Assembly (NCBI GenBank): GCA_028622995.1
Contig: JAJQJQ010000006.1
Coordinates: 7,750,001-7,814,000, forward strand
Source: Panagrolaimus kolymaensis
Lineage: Eukaryota > Nematoda > Chromadorea > Rhabditida > Panagrolaimidae
Direction: 5' to 3'
Length of the DNA stretch: 64,000 nt
Shown here piece after piece: positions 23,439 through 36,036 of the stretch. The position numbers were made by a program, and so were the translations under genes. Under the pieces are notes generated by a model. The model worked only from the letters and a program-made list of their open reading frames with translations, ran no database searches and was not told the origin of the DNA. Positions within the stretch are counted from its first letter, which is position 1. Every line of letters starts with the position of its first letter.

Positions 23439-23804
23439 TCTTGCGACCGGTGGAAACGAGTTCGAGCCAATGCAACTAATTTAGAGAAGACAAAAATTTT
23501 CTCATTTTATGAAGAAAAAAGTGTTTGCAATCAAACCACTCATGCAAATTTTATGCTCGCATACAAAAGTTTTGCATTCGCGTAATGGTAATTGCTAGTG
23601 CGTGCAGTTTCACATAGACGCCATTCATGGGAAAGTTGCAAAAGAATAAATGAAGCGGTGATAAGTTTCTGGCTATTTACTTTGAATAGTTTTATTGTTT
23701 AGAGACTTTAAAAATGGCTTCTAATAGGTAAAATGATGTGAACGTTTGTGTCAATTTATTTTAAGAAAAAGTTTTATTATTTTTTTTCATACATGAAATT
23801 CAAT
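23439..23804. other. Spacer, no gene seen
   Basis: Promoter side of the lysine/proline-rich gene and 3' side of the UGT gene. No motif recognised. Confidence 0.4.
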
Positions 23805-25612
23805 TTATTCCTTCTTACTCTTCTCTTTTCTAAATCCTAAGATACTCAACAGTTTTCTAATAACTAACGCAATAGTTTTCCAAATAATAAACATAAGCAA
23901 GCCAATTATTCCAATTACTGTTGCATAAACATCAATGTTATAATAAGTGATTGTATCCAATTGAGCACCCATGGGTCTTAAGTTATCAAGAGTATTGAAT
24001 TCTGCAATAAATTCAGTCCAACGAACTAAAAGGATTTCAGGTGAAATGGGTTTTTTAAGAACCATTTCATTCATATTTTTTACAGCTTTTAAATATTTTG
24101 TATCGAATAAGATTTTTTCCAATGCTGCAACAATATTTTCTTCATTGAGTTCATATTTAGTTAAAACTATTCCAAACCCATGTTTTTCTGCAATGCGTCC
24201 ATTTCGAAATTGATCGCCCATGAGTGGAATGACAATGAGAGGGCGAGCGGAGAGAATGGCTTCTTGAAGACCATTAAAGCCGCCATGAGTTATGAAAGCT
24301 CGAGTTTTGGGATGTTCTGAATTTTAAAATTAATCATCCGAAAAATAAAAGAACGAAACTTACGAAGAAGATCAACTTGTGGAAGCCATTTGGAAAGATG
24401 AACATTAGTGGGAGGTTCAAGATCATTGCCATCATAGCGGAAGAAAAATTGAGTTTTAGGGAATCTAGCGAATGCTTTCATAAAAGCTTGCTTCCATTCC
24501 ATTGGCATTAAAGTTGCATTTGCATTTGAACCAAAAGTAAAAACCGCAACACTTTCAGCTTTATCAACCTTTTCAGAATATTCTTTTTCAAGGGGTTTCG
24601 CTGATGAAGGTTTCATTCCAAGTCCACCAATATTAACAATTTTGTGCAAAGTTGGTCGAGGTATATCATATAGTTCATTGCTATTAACAAAAACCAATGA
24701 AGCATTTTTAGCAATATCAACAACATCAGGAAAATCAGCACCAAAATGTTTACGAAAAATTTTATTTTCAGCATCAGCATTTATTTTTCGAGTCATATAT
24801 GGAGTTATTGTATGTCCAATAATGGATTTCAATCGTTGAGTAAAAGTTAAAGAATCTCCCGCATCACTCATTATTGCTAAAAAAAATTACATGGATAATT
24901 TTAGGGTTTTAGAGAAAATGGTCAGGTATCTTACGTGCAACATAGCTTGCAGGCATTGGTAATCCCATATAATTACCAACATAATCCATTAAAGTTCCAG
25001 AATTAACCCAAACCCAACTTTTAGGTTTAACAATATGAATCAAACCAATGGGGCAGAAACTGTACATATGCGAAAAAACTACATCAAAGTTAGCTGCTTT
25101 GAAACGCTCAATAAATTCTTTATTAGTAATAATTTCTAAAACACCTCTAATTTTCTTCAAAGCTTTTAAGAAATTTTCTTACGTTCACATGATTCATGCA
25201 TAACACTAATTAATTTTTGCATAGCTGCCCATTTATCCGATCTCAAATATGACCACATTGATACATCCGTAAATGTCATAGCAGAATGTTGAGCTTTAAC
25301 CCATTCATAATCAATATGTTTAAGTAATCCATTAATTTTCCATTCATCTAATCCAGGTTTTGAAGGAGTTTCAATATCTTTACCATATAAAAGAGTTTTG
25401 AGTCTAATCAAAGTTACATTATGTCCAGCATCAGCAAGAACTTCTCCAACTCTTTGATTAAAAAGAACCTAAATAATTTTCTTCTGCAAATGACTTTGGC
25501 AAGAATTTGAACTTACTTGACTTCCAGACATATCCGGCACTAATATCGCTATTTTATATCCATTTGCGGTTGAAATAAATAATAATAAAAGAAAATTTAT
25601 TGTTGATAACAT
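23805..25612 (-). CDS. UDP-glucuronosyl/UDP-glucosyltransferase (UGT)
   Basis: Exons 25612-25517, 25468-25183, 25135-24935, 24876-24364 and 24316-23805 give 535 residues, the normal UGT length. UGTs attach a sugar from a UDP-sugar to small lipophilic molecules in the ER lumen. Seen in order: signal peptide (INFLLLLFISTANG), variable acceptor-binding half, VAVFTFGSN, then the sugar-donor signature WLPQVDLL|QHPKTRAFITHGG with NGLQEAILSARP and PLMGDQF. One C-terminal helix (VIGIIGLLMFIIWKTIALVI) is followed by a lysine-rich tail (RKEKSKKE) like an ER-retention signal. Intron 2 (47 nt) is open in one frame and looks coding at first sight; splicing it out restores CEQIITNKEFIERFKA, which fits the family better. 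Confidence 0.93.
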
Positions 25613-26276
25613 TTTTAAGGAGAAAAAAACTCCATACTTCCATCATTTTTGATTTGACTCTTTTATACTTTGCGCGAGACATCGTCTTCACGTAGTCACT
25701 TTTCTTGTGATGGGCTACCTTTTTATTTTTGTGTCTCACAAAGGTTAACTAACTTTAAATTTAATGCAGCCTTTCAATTTTTTTGTGCACCTACCTGATT
25801 TCTTTTCTCAGTGAATTACATGCGTTTGCACAAAGTTTGATCAAAATCAAGCAAAAATAAGGGGACACAAACTCATCATCGTTGATTACAAGAGAGACAC
25901 ATACATTTTAAAGGCAAAAGTGTAGTTAGTTTTTTTTCTTAAAAAACGTGTCCAAATTATCAACTATCACAATAAACGCAAAACAAAAGTTTTTTTAAAA
26001 TTGTAGCGATGAGTGTTGTTTTCTATTGTCGCACTAACGCTAGCCAAAATATTGTTCGCTAAGAAAATAGCAAAATAAGATGAAAAAGCTAGAGAATAAA
26101 GAATGAAATTTATTGAAAAAAAAATCAAGTAATTAAACAAAAGAAGAAATATAAAATACATTAATAGAGACAAGAATTTAAACACATGAATCACATTGCA
26201 AAACATAAAAAGATGAATACAAAAATTTAAGAAAGACGTGAGTTCAAAAAGCAAGAAAAGCAAAGATCATCAGCCA
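25613..26276. other. Intergenic, no gene seen
   Basis: AT-rich. A 98-codon Phe/Leu-rich frame on the minus strand (25967-26263) lies in the 3'UTR of the next gene and is judged spurious. Confidence 0.4.
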
Positions 26277-27045
26277 TTAGTTGTTCTTTTCTAATGCAAT
26301 AGAGACATCGTCACGAACACATTCATCAATGTGGTTCAAAGCTTTGAGAACTTGACCACGTTGAAATATATCATCAATGTTGAAGGATAAAGCACAGGTG
26401 GAACGAATCAAAACGAAGCTGAAATATAAGAATCGTTATAAACATTATCGTTAAAAAAGTATGAACTTACAAGAATTTATCAAGTTTCAATAAACCACAA
26501 ACGAAACCAAGGAAGTCGACAAATGGGCAATCAGATTCAATTCCACCACAAAATGTGAATTCCTTCAATCCAGGATTGAACAAAGATTTCAAAAGATCAA
26601 AATCAATATTTCCAATGACGAGTTCGAGATGTTTGATTGAATTGAAGGCAAATGGCAAATTTTCAAGAAAGTAAGCGTCGATTGTTTCCTTTGACTTTGA
26701 AATTTTGAGCATGTTCATAACTTGAATTTTCTTTTTGAAAGTTTTGATTGAAGACGCAGAAACGCCATTACAAACTTCATTCATGGTACAGTAACAAGAT
26801 AGAATACATTTACAGCCATCATCTTTGATTTCAACACGTTCAACAGCATGACAGCGTTTAGCAAGATTTCTGGTATCAGCATTGATTCGAGCAAACGTCT
26901 TCAAAGTTGCAGGATCACAAACTTCAACAAAACGTTTTTGGAAACGATATGGAAGACTTGCGAAGTCGAAGGTTGTCGAGCCACCAGATGACAAGTTCAT
27001 ATTCTTGAGAGTTGATTCCATAACATCTATCTTTGAATCACTCAT
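26277..27045 (-). CDS. F-box-like family protein (copy C)
   Basis: Exons 27045-26471 and 26418-26277 give 238 residues. The start MSDSKIDVMESTLKNMNL aligns with the starts of copies B and E, so I chose it over an upstream in-frame ATG. F-box-like region FDFASLPYRFQKRFVEVCDP and TLKTFARINADTRNLAKRC, cysteine motif CYCTMNEVCNG, then FNPGLKEFTFCGGIESDCP and FLGFVCGLLKLDKF before the intron. The last exon (RSTCALSFNIDDIFQRGQ...) is the variable part of the family. Same gene structure (one phase-2 intron) as the other copies. Confidence 0.75.
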
Positions 27046-27059
27046 ATTGAAAGACCACA

Positions 27060-27404
27060 AATGAAGCTGATGAATAAAATAATTGATTGAAACAAACAAG
27101 ATTGAAGGTGTTCAAAATGAAAACTTTTTACAAACAAAAAAAAATTAGCAAGAGAAATGGAAGAGAGAATGAAGTCTCTCACATCGCATACTTTCTTGCT
27201 AAAAGATAAATCTTGGCGCCGTATTTGAATATCTTTGATGGCTGTTTATCGAAGCATTATTTGGTATATCGCATAAACTCACTTTTTGGAATCTTTCAAT
27301 TTCTCCAACCAACTTTTTATTGTGTTGGGTTATTAGCAAATTTATTTATGACAAATACATAAAAAATAAAATAAAAAATGTGAAACAAGGCTTTAAATTT
27401 TTGG
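27060..27404. other. Spacer, no gene seen
   Basis: Short intergenic stretch with the promoter of copy C on one side; no motif recognised. Confidence 0.4.
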
Positions 27405-28608
27405 TTATCGTCGAACAAGTTGAATAGTTTTTGGTAGTTTTAATCCTTTTCGAATTTGATTAATTGACAAACGTTGATTGTTCAAAAATCCAAGATAAGC
27501 GCATTCAGAAAGAGATAAAACTCGATTCATTTGCATTGTCAAAGTATCTTTGTAACTCATAAATACATATTCATCGCTAACATAAAATTTTAGATTATTC
27601 AAGCCGAATGGATTTCTAACTTTTGGAGGTTTAAAATTTACGAGATCATTCTTTTTTGTTAATCTAAAAGTTTGACATATTTAAAAAAAAGAAGTCTATA
27701 GGAAGAAACAACTAATTTTTGCTTACGTAAAATTATTATGCTTTAATTTAATATTGTAAGTCGTAAAATTATTGTCACCGCTGCTCCAAATAATACATTC
27801 AAACTTATCACATTTTGTTGTGTAAAAATATATTTTGTATGCTTTTGAAAGGACATCGGATGAAATATCCGAGCAATCATCAAGTGTATGAACGATTTCA
27901 GTAAAGCCATCATCTAAAAAATTAAATGAAGTTACTCATATTTTATGAGTTTTTTTTCCTACCCTCATCATCTCTAACCAAAATCAATTCATCATTATTA
28001 ATAACAGCGATATTTCCATCATCGGTAATAGCAATGTTGCTAGAAATTAATGGAAATCCATAATCCTCATTAACATGTGGATAATCATCAGAAAATTCAA
28101 TGAAAGAATCAATAATTTCTGGAATGGAATAATCGATTTTAAAATACATTGTAGTTAAATAATTTTCTGAATGGGTTAAAACAATGGATGATTCATCGGA
28201 ATGTTGATAGCGAAGGGTAGAATTTTGACATACATTACATATCTCAGATGCTTGTAATTCGTACATATCATTATCTCCGAAAAGTTCTTGACAATCAACT
28301 TCGATTGTTCGACCAGTTACAAAATCGAGTTTAATGAAATTAAATTTTTTATTTCCGGTTCCATAAAAAATTAAAATTGAATTTGAAGCCATGGAATAAA
28401 CTGAAATCAATGCTTGAACACATTTGGAGCATTTGGAAATGGCAAGGTCACAATTTTTAAACCAAAATAATTCCCATTCTCCTATATCAATTAATTTCTT
28501 ACGATATATTCGAAGCGCTTCTTCAGTATCCGCCGAAATATAAATATAATCATCTTTAACGCCAATAACGTTTGAAGATGCTGAGAAAAGTTTGCTTTCA
28601 ATGAGCAT
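27405..28608 (-). CDS. Unrecognised 363-residue protein
   Basis: Exons 28608-27963, 27913-27727 and 27663-27405 close in frame at 363 residues. There is no signal peptide or membrane helix. The sequence is made of short beta-strand-like blocks with turns such as GVKDDYIYISADTEE, SNSILIFYGTGNKKFN, NIAITDDGNIAVINNDELIL and NLKFYVSDEYVFMSYKDT, suggesting a beta-propeller-like or other all-beta fold. Cysteine pairs occur near residues 59-62 (CSKC) and in ICNVC. I know no family for it. It sits inside the F-box-like cluster on the same strand and could belong with it, but no sequence link is visible. Confidence 0.7.
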
Positions 28609-28748
28609 CTTTTTTCATCGCTGCTGCCAAAAATATTTTTAAAAAAAAATTAAGAAAAGCTATCTATGGCTGCTTTTATTGATGATTCATTCGCTCGCGA
28701 TGTTTATGAGAGAGAAACCAAGCCAAAATAAAAAATAAAAGGTTGCAA

Positions 28749-28949
28749 TCAATTATTGGTCAAAACAATAACTTCGCCTAAAGGTATAGCCGCAAAATAT
28801 TTTTTTGTTTCAGAGTCAAGAAAATTATGGATTTGGTTTGGAATAACTAAAGTCAAAATAACAAGAAATGTGCCATATTTTGCATGAGCAATAATACCTT
28901 GAACACACACGAAACTAATCCAAAAATATAGTTCAAATATCACTAACAT
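28749..28949 (-). CDS. Possible 66-residue membrane/secreted protein
   Basis: An intronless frame starting MLVIFELYFWISFVCVQG with a second hydrophobic stretch (GTFLVILTLVIPNQ) and a soluble tail (DSETKKYFAAIPLGEVIVL). Composition is protein-like, but there is no family match, no conserved site and no strong start context. Could be a small gene or chance. Confidence 0.33.
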   Translation of the reverse strand: MLVIFELYFWISFVCVQGIIAHAKYGTFLVILTLVIPNQIHNFLDSETKKYFAAIPLGEVIVLTNN

Positions 28950-29184
28950 TCAAAATCCTCCACCACAGAATAAGTACAAAAAGGTATGTTTATAATCAAT
29001 TTATTTAAAAACAAAGCACAACAACCTTAACAATTAATAAATAAGAGGTTGTGCATTAAAATCAACAAAAATCAAGTTAGCTTATAATTTAAAAAATACA
29101 AAAACTTAGAGTAATACAAAAATAAAAATTTAAAATACTCTATCAAAATATGCTAACAAAATAAAAAACTAAAATAATATTAAA

Positions 29185-30332
29185 TTAAATCCAAATGCGT
29201 TGAATTTGAGGAAGAATACGACGAATTGGAGGACGAGGTTGATCGATTTGACATGCATGTTGAATACGATAACGAGGAGCAACACGATGTTCAGTTGCAT
29301 GAGGAACAAATGGAAGTTGCTGAAAAATGAAAGGTGAAAAGATAGTAAGAAAAATGAGTCTAAAAGTTAACTTACACGAGTGCTATCACCATTACGAACA
29401 TAAGGAAGATGATGTTCATTGGAACGGAAAGGTGATTTGTAATGAAGGATGTCCCAACAACGTTCACAATAATACTGAAGGCAGTTAGGTTCAGCACAGA
29501 AGTATGTTGCATAACGATGTTGGCAACGTTCACCACCACAAGTAGTACACATTTGTTCATCCATGATGTAAGGCTTGATGTCGATACGCTTGTTTGAACC
29601 ACAATGAGGAATATGAATGAAGCGACCAGCCATAGCTTTAACATAATCAGCACGTTTATCAAAGACAACACGAGCAGCACCTTTGGGATAACGAAGTTCA
29701 GGATCGATGTCGATGCTAGCATAGATAACTTTTCCATATTTCTGTTCAAAGACATCAACAATGTCAACTAAAAATGCGCTAAATTTAGTAAATACTAGCA
29801 GAAAAGAGCAAGAATACTTACTAGCACGAGTTGGACGAGGAACACCACCAATGAAGACAGTATTACGAGCATCAAGCAAAGCAGATGGATCAGGCATATA
29901 AACATAATCATTTAGTTGCCATGGACGTACTTGAACCTAAAGCAAACGCGGTAAATATTGTTGGAGTACAACCAAAAGAGTAGCTCACAGCTTTACGAGA
30001 GACATTGCGAGTACTCATGCAGATGAAGAACCGTCCATTATCGGTTTTGCAAGCTTCTAATAGCTTGTGAACAGGAGATTCACTTCGATAAATCAAGAAG
30101 ACATAACCAGAAGTTTGGCGACGATCTAAAAAAGATGAAGTTATAAAAGAAATAAAAGAATAAAAGTTTTACCATTCATACTTAGAGATTTCTCTCCACT
30201 ATCTGAATGACGACGAGGCCAATCAATTGTCATACGACCAAAACGACTGAAGGTTCCGAGGATATCATCTTCTGTTGCATCAAAAGGTAGACCACCAACA
30301 AAAACTTTTCTTGAATAATAAGGTAGCAACAT
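29185..30332 (-). CDS. Short CPEB-type RNA-binding protein (two RRMs and ZZ zinc finger)
   Basis: Exons 30332-30173, 30125-29989, 29936-29822, 29767-29376 and 29319-29185 give 312 residues. CPEBs bind cytoplasmic polyadenylation elements in 3'UTRs and control translation, often in germ cells. RRM1 is at about 8-99 (RKVFVGGLPFDATEDDI), RRM2 at about 126-205 (TVFIGGVPRPTRA; DPELRYPKGAARVVF). The CPEB-specific ZZ finger is at about 211-258, with CTTC, CQH, FCAEPNCLQYYCERC and a final EHH. The usual 200-300-residue N-terminal regulatory region is absent: the ATG is nine residues before RRM1, and a TATAAAA-like box lies about 80 bases upstream with no obvious acceptor. It may be a constitutive or regulatory short form. 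Probably nearest CPEB1/FOG-1 type, judged from YVYMPDPSALLDARNTVF. Confidence 0.9.
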
Positions 30333-31035
30333 AGTTTACCAAAAGTTCAGCAGAATAAATTGATAAAGAATGGATGATTTTGATTGACCAAACGTTGATT
30401 TTATACCTTTCTAAAGCAAAATTAGTTGATTGTTTACGTAAATTTTATATTCGAGCTAAGAGGAAGCAATTTAGTTCTCATTCGCAAAATCAAGAATGGT
30501 GGACACGAAACAAAACAAAAAAAGGAGGATGCTGCATGAATAATAGAATACTACTGTATAAAAGTTCGTGTCAAAAGTTATCGCGTTTTCAAAAAAAAAT
30601 TTCTTCGATTGGAAGTTTGCTTGGAGCATAAACCTTTTCAGTAAATTTTGCTGTAAAAGTAACCGAATTCCAGCTACAAAAATACATACATATGTTGTTT
30701 TAATGCCATTTCCTAAGATATTTTACTTTTGTTTACAATTTAGTGTTGTTTCCAGTTGTTAGTGAACCTAGTGAAAGGCATTTTCAAAATAGTCAAGAAA
30801 ATATTAAGATTTTGTTATTACACATCTTTAAACAAGCTACATAGTTTTAGATTCTTTGCAAACATAGTTAGTTTATATCAATGTTATTAATTTCTGCGAG
30901 TGAACACGTTTTCAAAAAGCTTCTAAATCATCCTCTTAATAACTAATTTTTATGCATAGAGAAAACGTTTATTCAAAAAACAAAATCGATAAAAACAAAA
31001 CAAATAAAAAGACTAACAAGAAACAATAATGAAGA
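30333..31035. other. Intergenic, CPEB promoter side
   Basis: A TATAAAA-like motif on the minus strand near 30409-30415 lies upstream of the CPEB start. Otherwise AT-rich with no gene seen. Confidence 0.4.
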
Positions 31036-31826
31036 TTACAACATAGTTTTAAAAGAAAAAGTTGAAGACGTAATTTGAAATTCGAGAACCACTTGAGATC
31101 CAATCTGTCGAATCTTACGGAACAAATCTTTGAAGTTAAATCCCAAGGAACTTGTAGAACTTATCATAGTGAAACTGAAAATGCAAACATTGAAAGGGTT
31201 TTTGAGAACAAAAGTAAAAAAAAAACAAACTTTAAATTTTCCAGTTTTGAGACACTTTTAATAAAATCCAGAAATTCATACGAGGAACAGTTAGATTCAA
31301 CACCACCAATAAATTTCATACTTTTCAATTCAGGAGTGATTAGCTTCTTCAATTCATCAAGGTTCATTTGCCTAACTTTAACATTGAGCCGTTCAGTTGA
31401 AACACAGATAATGGTCATAGTTTGAAGAACGTGAGCATCTTTTAAGACTTTGATTGAATCTCTGATTTTGATTTCACTCATGCGAAGTTTGCTTTTGATT
31501 GAAGAAAGATTGAAATCAGGACACAATTCATCATCATTACAGTAACATAAGATGGTCCATTTGCAGATTGAAGATGATTTGGCTATTTTAGCTTTATCAA
31601 TAACATGACATCCACGAACTAAATTTCTTGTTGAAGCATTGATTCGAGCAAAAGTTTTTATTGTTTGACCATCACATATTTCAACAAAACGACGTTGACA
31701 AACAGGCGGAAGAGAAGAAAAGTCGAAGGTTTCTTTTGGTGGACGTTCTCTTAATATAATTTTGAAATTCTTCATAGCTCGTCTAAACGGGCTTAGTTCC
31801 ATGCCATTCATATTTGGAGCACACAT
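31036..31826 (-). CDS. F-box-like family protein (copy D)
   Basis: Exons 31826-31231 and 31174-31036 give 244 residues. F-box-like region FDFSSLPPVCQRRFVEICDG and TIKTFARINASTRNLVRGC, cysteine motif CYCNDDELCPD, then NLDELKKLITPELKSMKFI and GGVESNCSSYEFLDFIKSV. The last exon begins NFTMISSTSSLGFNFKDLF, clearly related to copy E (FLLYHSTSSLHFANNGFNF). The N-terminus is longer than in other copies (MCAPNMNGMELSPFRRAMK). Same phase-2 intron position. Confidence 0.75.
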
Positions 31827-32288
31827 GATGAGAGAATTTGAGACGAAAGTGAAAAATCTAAAACAAAAAAATGGTTGAGAAATTTGTTACAAAGTCAAAA
31901 ACGCGATTATAAAAATGAAATAAGAAGGCTTTCATTCGATTACATTGCAAGATGGATTCAATCGACTCGAGAGCGTACATATTTTCACACTTATGTTTTT
32001 GGCGCGCGCGCAATAATCAAAGGGATATTGCTCTATATAACTAAATTTGAGCGGCAAGATGGATTTTGCTTTAAAAAAAATTGAAAATTATTGCTTTTCT
32101 TCAAATCACAAAATTATTTTCCAAGTTATCTGTTACTCATTATTTAATTTTACAGTTGCTAATAACTCTATAACATCAGCTTCGAGGATATCAAAAATTA
32201 ATTTTTTATTTATCAAAAAATGGGGATGTGTAACCAATTTAAAAACAAAGCATAAGTAAATGTACAAAATTAAAAATCCCCAAAATAT
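31827..32288. other. Spacer, no gene seen
   Basis: AT-rich sequence between copy D and the following minus-strand gene; a short GCGCGCGC run occurs near 32003-32010. Confidence 0.4.
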
Positions 32289-33192
32289 TTATTTCATTTC
32301 ATAAACTTTTTCTCGGCGGTAAACAATTTCATCCAAAAATGGATCTGCTCCAACACCCGTATTATTTAAACGAGTCAAAGAACTTGAATGATCGCTTGTA
32401 ACTGAATCCACGCTAGGAAGTTTCATGATATTAAGTTGTTGAAAAGTTCGAATGAGAGGTGCAGGTTTTTTAGAAGAATTTTTTAATAAATCTCCCGCAG
32501 ATCGAGTTTTTCCAATATCTCCTAACATTTTCTTCGCCTTTTTACCACATCTTGGAAGATCTTCAAATGAATCAAAATCTTCCGCCATTTTAGGATATGA
32601 TTGAGTTGAAGAATGTGATTTAGTGCTCGTATTTGTTAATTGACTATCAGTACGTTCCAAATTTTTTTGAGTTTTTGATGCAATTATTTCTTGTTCACTT
32701 GAATATCGAATTGAATTGGAAACTATAAAAAAATAATGTTGATGAGCTAGCTTAATATTATTTGAGTCATACATATGCGTTTATGCTTCTGTGTCTTTGT
32801 AGTGTAAAAAAAATAGAAAGGAATTCTTTTTAGATAAATTTCTGGGAATGACCTTTTAATTGTGCTTGAATCATAGGGGATTTACGATGATTCACATGGG
32901 GCTTAAAAAAGAGCGAAAACTAATTTAGAATTATGCAAAAAAAGGTTATGTTTTTCAGAAAAGTTTTTTGAATACAAAAAATAAGCAAAAACATGTTTTT
33001 TGGATTTAATTGGGCATATTTGGTACGGTAGTTTATTGTATGTAGTTTCCGCGAGTAAAAAAACTTACATAGTTTGGTTGCAGGTTCAATGAGAATTTCT
33101 CTAGCTTTAGCATTGAATCCTCGATGAGGAGCTGGATTTTTAACTTTTTTGGATGAACGATTTGTTGTGGAATTTGTTTGGACTTCGGTCAT
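32289..33192 (-). CDS. Basic serine/threonine-rich protein, unknown
   Basis: Exons 33192-33069 and 32722-32289, joined across a 346-nt intron in phase 1, give 185 residues. N-terminal half is basic and Ser/Thr-rich (RSSKKVKNPAPHRGFNAK, AREILIEPATKL). The second half has ERTDSQLTNTSTKSHSS, FEDLPRCGKKAKKMLGDIG and TRSAGDLLKNSSKKPAPLIR. No signal peptide, membrane helix or catalytic motif. Probably an intrinsically disordered intracellular protein, possibly phosphorylated. A middle exon inside the intron cannot be excluded, but the best candidate there is out of phase. Confidence 0.62.
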
Positions 33193-33427
33193 TTTTGTTT
33201 TGTTTTTGAGGAATGTGGCAAACTTTTGTAAAGATTTACTTCTTAAAAGTTAATTAAAGTAAAATTTATAAACGCAAACACGTCAAATGTAATAGATGCT
33301 TATAAAAGCGTGAAAAATTAAAATTAAGAAATTACATTTTTAAAGATAAAAATAGAAACTTTTAGGTAACAAAAACGCGTGATTATAGAGATCTATTTAT
33401 GGTTTAAAAATAAGATGACAAAAAGCT

Positions 33428-33618
33428 TCATTTATACTTTATTAAAACAATTTTTTCTTCTTCAAATTTTGCAATGCAACCTTCATCCTTACTAACATAA
33501 TATGGCTTTTCAAAATTGTATTCACTTTTCAAGTAAAAGATGAATGCACCCAAATGAACTCCATTTTCAAACACCTCGAAACCAAAAGTTAATTTTTTCA
33601 ATTCATTACAAACAACTT
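33428..33618 (-). pseudogene. Exon-like coding relic
   Basis: About 63 codons with protein-like composition: VVCNELKKLTFGFEVFENGV, HLGAFIFYLKSEYNFEKPYY, then VSKDEGCIAKFEEEKIVLIK and a stop. No ATG, and a stop directly upstream with no T-rich acceptor. Probably a decayed last exon; family not recognised. Confidence 0.35.
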
Positions 33619-36036
33619 TCGAATGTTAAAAATTAATAATACTCTTTTGATTAACACATATAAAAACCTTTTTTTGTGTATCAATAAAAATGTAAAAATT
33701 GAAGAGGGCAAAGAAGTAAATTTACACTCCATCATCCTCCAAGAAACCACGTCAAGGTGCTTATTCAAAAAAAGAAAGTATGACTCTTCAATAAATAAAA
33801 AAAATGGACTCCTTTTTTCTTCTCTTCTTCTTTTGAGTAAAAAATGGAAAGAAGTAATAATGATGACGACATAACATAAAATTCAAGCTTTTATTTTATC
33901 TTTCTTAGTTTTTAAATACAATTTGAAGGAGGGACTTTATGAAGAAGAAGAAAAAATATTAATAATAAAAAAGTCAATTGGGAAAAAAAAATTTTTAATT
34001 GGCAAAATATTATAAATAACAACAAAAGTCCTCAAGGGTCAAGTTTGTTTGAAATCAACGGGGAATAAAATGTAGTATCATGAATTTTATGAATTTATGA
34101 TACAAAGAACAACAACGCACTGTTTTTTTTTTGTGGTGATAATTACAAAGGCCAAACTTTATTTTTAAAGTTTTTTAACTGCTTTGTACTTTTCAAATTT
34201 TTATGGTATTTTTAGAATTTCATCATAACACACGATTAAAATTTTAAAATAAATCCAAACGTAAATTTAAAGCAAAGATTTAAAAAATCAAGGTATAGGT
34301 ATTTTGAACACAAAATCTAAAGATTCAGCATAAAATTTGGGTCAACGCACCCTTCAAAAAATGAATGGCCTTTGAAAGTCTCCGGGATTTTTAAACACTT
34401 AAAAAAATTTGAAGGTAGAAACCTGCAAAGTTTAAACAAAAAAATATAAATTTAGAAGCCATTTTTTCTTTTGCTAATTGAAAAAGTTATCTCAAAGATT
34501 TCAAATGTACAACTTTTTCATCATCCTCTCTCCCTTGAGATCATTAATACCAATACCCTAAAGGTAAAAAACTCTGACACAACAAAAATAAGAATCGAAA
34601 ATAAATTAATTTTTGAAAACTTTGTTATTTATTCTATAAAAAAATAATAACATTCAAAATATTTATTTTCGAATAAACTCAAAAAATGAAAAAAATATAT
34701 TTAGAGATTAAATTTTATGTAGGTTGTCTGAAGCTTCGCGAGAAAAAAATAAATAAAGAGAAGAAGATGGAAACAAATAAAACAATTCAAGCGATTATAA
34801 CTTTATTTTCAATAAGGAAATTAATTTAATGTCTGACATTTAAAGTAAAAACATACAAGGAAAAAATAAAAAGGGTCTAATCTCTTAAATGAAAAACAAG
34901 CAGAGGAAATGATATCTTTTCAAAAATAAAAGAAAAAAATGTTTAATCGAGCAGCAATAAGTGAATGGTAGTCATCCTCCTACATTATTAAATTTTTATT
35001 AAAATTTTAAATAAAAAGAGTATTATTTTTTGAATTGGAAAATGAAAGATTAATAATAACAAAAATTTTAATAATTAGTTTCATCACTTTAAAATGTTAA
35101 AAAAAACTTCAACTAAGCTACCTACTATTGCCATCATCGATGACAATTTTCTTTCACCAACGCAAAAAAAAAGATTTTAAGACCATGCTTGTTAACAACC
35201 TCATGTATCTAACTCTCCATTTATTGAACCCAATAATTTATGTAAAAGTTTTATTAATTTTATGTTTTAGAATAATAAAAAAATAGCGTAGTGATTTCGT
35301 GTATCCATCATCCCCCGCAGATGTAGTAACTTGAAGCACAAATAGAGGGAGATAATGAAAGGCAATAACAAACAACCAAAATGGTTATTATTTTTTCAAT
35401 AAAAAATGTTATTTCAAATTAAAATTAACCGGAAAATATGAGCCTCAAAATTAAACTTTGCCCAAATTTTTTTATTATTTTCACCTGACAGGTAAGATTA
35501 TCGTCAACGAGTAAATTAAACCCAGACTTTTAATTATGATTGCCACTTGTGTTAAAAAGAGAAAGAAGACTACGTCAAAGAAATTAAAATAAAGTCATTA
35601 AAAATATATTTAACAGTCAAAAATAGTTAAAATAGAGCTTTAAATATTTCCGTTCTTGAAATTAAAACAACTCCACAGGCTTCAAGAATAAAGATAAAAT
35701 TGAATAAGCGTTTATTTTGAGTTTTCTTCTTCTTCTTCATCGCCTAAGAAGGAAACAACTATGTAAGCAAGCAACAACAAAAAAGGACGCAACGACGTAA
35801 TTATTGCCTTTGTATGAGATTATTTATATAAACAGCTAATGCTTAAAATATCTCTCTTTATAGCCAAAAATATCTTTTCATTATGTTCCACTAATCTTTG
35901 GTTAACAAAAAATGTCTTGACGTAAAAAAAGTTTCATGCAAAGAACAGATTAGTCAGTTTATGGTTTATCATTACAAATTACATATTTTATACAAAGAGG
36001 AAACCAAAGAAATGCAAAATAGTTTTTTGAGTCATG
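33619..36036. other. Intergenic, 2.4 kb, very AT-rich
   Basis: Long A and T runs; no gene, array or element ends recognised. Confidence 0.5.

Noticed and set aside
25967..26263. A 98-codon hydrophobic frame
   Set aside because: Almost all Phe/Leu/Ile from T-rich 3'UTR sequence of the F-box-like copy C.
32780..32900. A middle exon in the intron of the 32289-33192 gene
   Set aside because: The only candidate between splice-like signals is out of phase and brings in a stop codon.
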